64,000 nucleotides of DNA. It comes from MTP4 sp052056915. GTDB taxonomy: Archaea > Halobacteriota > Methanosarcinia > Methanosarcinales > Methanosarcinaceae. The DNA is taken from NCBI RefSeq assembly GCF_052056915.1, contig NZ_CP195119.1, positions 1,798,001 through 1,862,000 on the forward strand, written 5' to 3'. This document shows, in pieces, positions 62,954 to 64,000 of the stretch. Below the pieces are notes generated by a model. It ran no database searches. It was not told where the DNA came from and saw nothing but the letters and a program-made list of their open reading frames with translations. Position 1 is the stretch's first letter; every line of letters begins with the position of its first letter. The translations under genes were made by a program, and so were the position numbers.

Positions 62954-63697
62954 ATGAAGACAGTCACGATTGACGCCAAAGACATGCACTACACCCCCCT
63001 GAACCAGAAGATCAGGGCTGCAGTTGCTGACGGGGCAGAGGAAATCGTCCTTAACAACGTGCTTGGCCAGCGCTTTATCGGAAACGGGGTCCGGGGTGAT
63101 TCCCGGATCATAGTCAACGGAGTCCCCGGAGGAGACGTCTGCATGTTCATGAGCGGGCCCACCTGTATCGTAAACGGGAACGCCGAACACGCCCCGGGCA
63201 ACACCATGGACAAAGGCATGCTCGTGATCCACGGGAGCGCAGGAGATGCGGTCGCCCACGGGATGCGCGGAGGCAAGGTCTTTGTAAGGAACAACATCGG
63301 GTACAGGGGCGGCATCCACATGAAGCAGTATGAAGTGGAAACCAGGCCCATGCTCGTAATCGGCGGCACTGCCCACTCCTTCCTTGGAGAATACATGGCA
63401 GGAGGGCTTGTGCTCGTGCTCGGAATAGGCCAGGAAAAAGCCATGACCGACAGGGGTATCGGAAGCGGGATCCACGGCGGAGAGATAATCATCCGCGGGG
63501 AAGTAGACGACTACCTGCTCGGAGTCGGAGCCAAGAAGTTCGAGTTCACGGAAGCCGACCTGGAAAGGACAAAACCGGTTATCGAGAGCTTCTGCGAACA
63601 GTTCGGCCTTGACCCGGCCCCCTTCCTGGACACAAACTACACCAGAATTGCCCCGGCAAGCAGCCGGCCCTTTGCAGGGAAATACGTCTGGGAGTGA
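62954..63697 (+). CDS. Glutamate synthase, GXGXG (alpha-3 type) subunit
   Basis: 247 residues built of right-handed beta-helix repeats with G-x-x-G-x-G turns (GNGVRGDSRIIVNGVPGGD; HGSAGDAVAHGMRGGKVFVRNNIG). It corresponds to the C-terminal domain of large GltB, here a separate protein, and is structural. It starts 2 nt after the FMN subunit. SD GAAGATGAAG is weak. Confidence 0.92.
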   Translation: MKTVTIDAKDMHYTPLNQKIRAAVADGAEEIVLNNVLGQRFIGNGVRGDSRIIVNGVPGGDVCMFMSGPTCIVNGNAEHAPGNTMDKGMLVIHGSAGDAVAHGMRGGKVFVRNNIGYRGGIHMKQYEVETRPMLVIGGTAHSFLGEYMAGGLVLVLGIGQEKAMTDRGIGSGIHGGEIIIRGEVDDYLLGVGAKKFEFTEADLERTKPVIESFCEQFGLDPAPFLDTNYTRIAPASSRPFAGKYVWE

Positions 63698-63702
63698 TCG
63701 AG

Positions 63703-64000
63703 ATGGCAGAAGGAAAACCAATTAGCAAGAGTTACATTGACCTTGAAAAGGAAGTATGGGACGCGGACCTCTGCTCAGGCTGCGGGGCCTGCATTGCGGT
63801 CTGCCCTGCCGACGCCCTTTATTTCGAAACCGGAACCGATTCCGCAAAACCCAAAAGCAACGGCTACTGCAAAGCCGCAGTTGACGACGTACCCTGCGGA
63901 GCCTGCTACGAAGTCTGCCCCAGGATAGGCGAACAGCCCGAATCCATCTTCGGGGACTACATTAAGATCACCGCCGCAAAAGCCGAGTTCGAAATCCCGG
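63703..64000 (+). CDS. FrhB/FpoF-like F420-binding subunit (partial)
   Basis: The first 99 residues; it runs past the window. Two Fe-S motifs: LCSGCGACIAVCPADAL, and VPCGACYEVCPRIGE, as in the N-terminal part of the coenzyme F420 hydrogenase/dehydrogenase beta family. Next to split glutamate synthase subunits this suggests reduced F420 as the electron donor, in place of NADPH or ferredoxin; that is an inference from family and operon. It starts 5 nt after the GXGXG gene stop. Confidence 0.85.
   Translation, partial: MAEGKPISKSYIDLEKEVWDADLCSGCGACIAVCPADALYFETGTDSAKPKSNGYCKAAVDDVPCGACYEVCPRIGEQPESIFGDYIKITAAKAEFEIP

Overview
The window comes from a methanogenic archaeon, almost certainly a Methanosarcina. 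Evidence seen in the sequence: a run of methanogenesis marker genes ending in the methyl-coenzyme M reductase activator atwA; a RamA-type corrinoid activase; a methanopterin-pathway synthase; an F420-type (FrhB-like) subunit; archaeal GGGP synthase, FEN1, aIF5A and L40e; a tRNA-Ser and an archaeal SRP RNA; TATA-box promoters, strong Shine-Dalgarno (SD) sites, and gene-sparse AT-rich spacers full of short tandem repeats. The species cannot be fixed from the sequence alone.

Layout. 0-8 kb: two tandem 58-residue Sm-like proteins, agmatinase plus aIF5A, an aldehyde:ferredoxin oxidoreductase, a Nudix hydrolase, a membrane-anchored matrixin-type protease and an AhpD-like protein. 8-17 kb: minus-strand methanogenesis marker run (atwA, mmp3, mmp6, mmp5, mmp15, mmp17, mmp7 in transcription order), preceded by a HAD phosphatase and a presenilin-type protease. 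17-26 kb: small unknowns, a C11 lipoprotein protease, FEN1, a CDF transporter, an MptG-like GHMP enzyme and a KaiC-like ATPase. 26-34 kb: tRNA-Ser, SRP RNA, ramA, two homologous structured RNA genes not covered by any ORF, purB, L40e plus GGGP synthase and an MTH865-family protein. 34-38 kb: a second AtwA-like double ABC protein and two flavoproteins.

38-51 kb: an envelope region with two complete duplicated operons (MacB-like ATPase, 418-residue surface protein, FtsX-like permease), a third orphan permease, a MEDS-PAS histidine kinase that appears to start at ATT, and two winged-helix regulators. 52.0-52.7 kb: the most striking feature, a tandem array of five micro-ORFs (21, 21, 21, 21 and 27 codons), each with its own strong SD and a shared N-terminus. 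Two of the products carry a C-x3-C-x2-C-x3-C motif.

53-64 kb is a nitrogen-assimilation region: amtB-glnK, glnA with a perfect NrpR-type operator (GGTA-N6-TACC), and a split glutamate synthase operon ending in an FrhB-like, probably F420-dependent, subunit that runs off the window. The glutamate synthase leader carries nine 18-nt dyad repeats. Between these lie two Hsp20-like genes, one interrupted by a 69-nt hairpin insertion that keeps the frame but brings stops, a DUF1059 protein and TspO. Functions are assigned from motifs and family knowledge read by eye; no database search was run.
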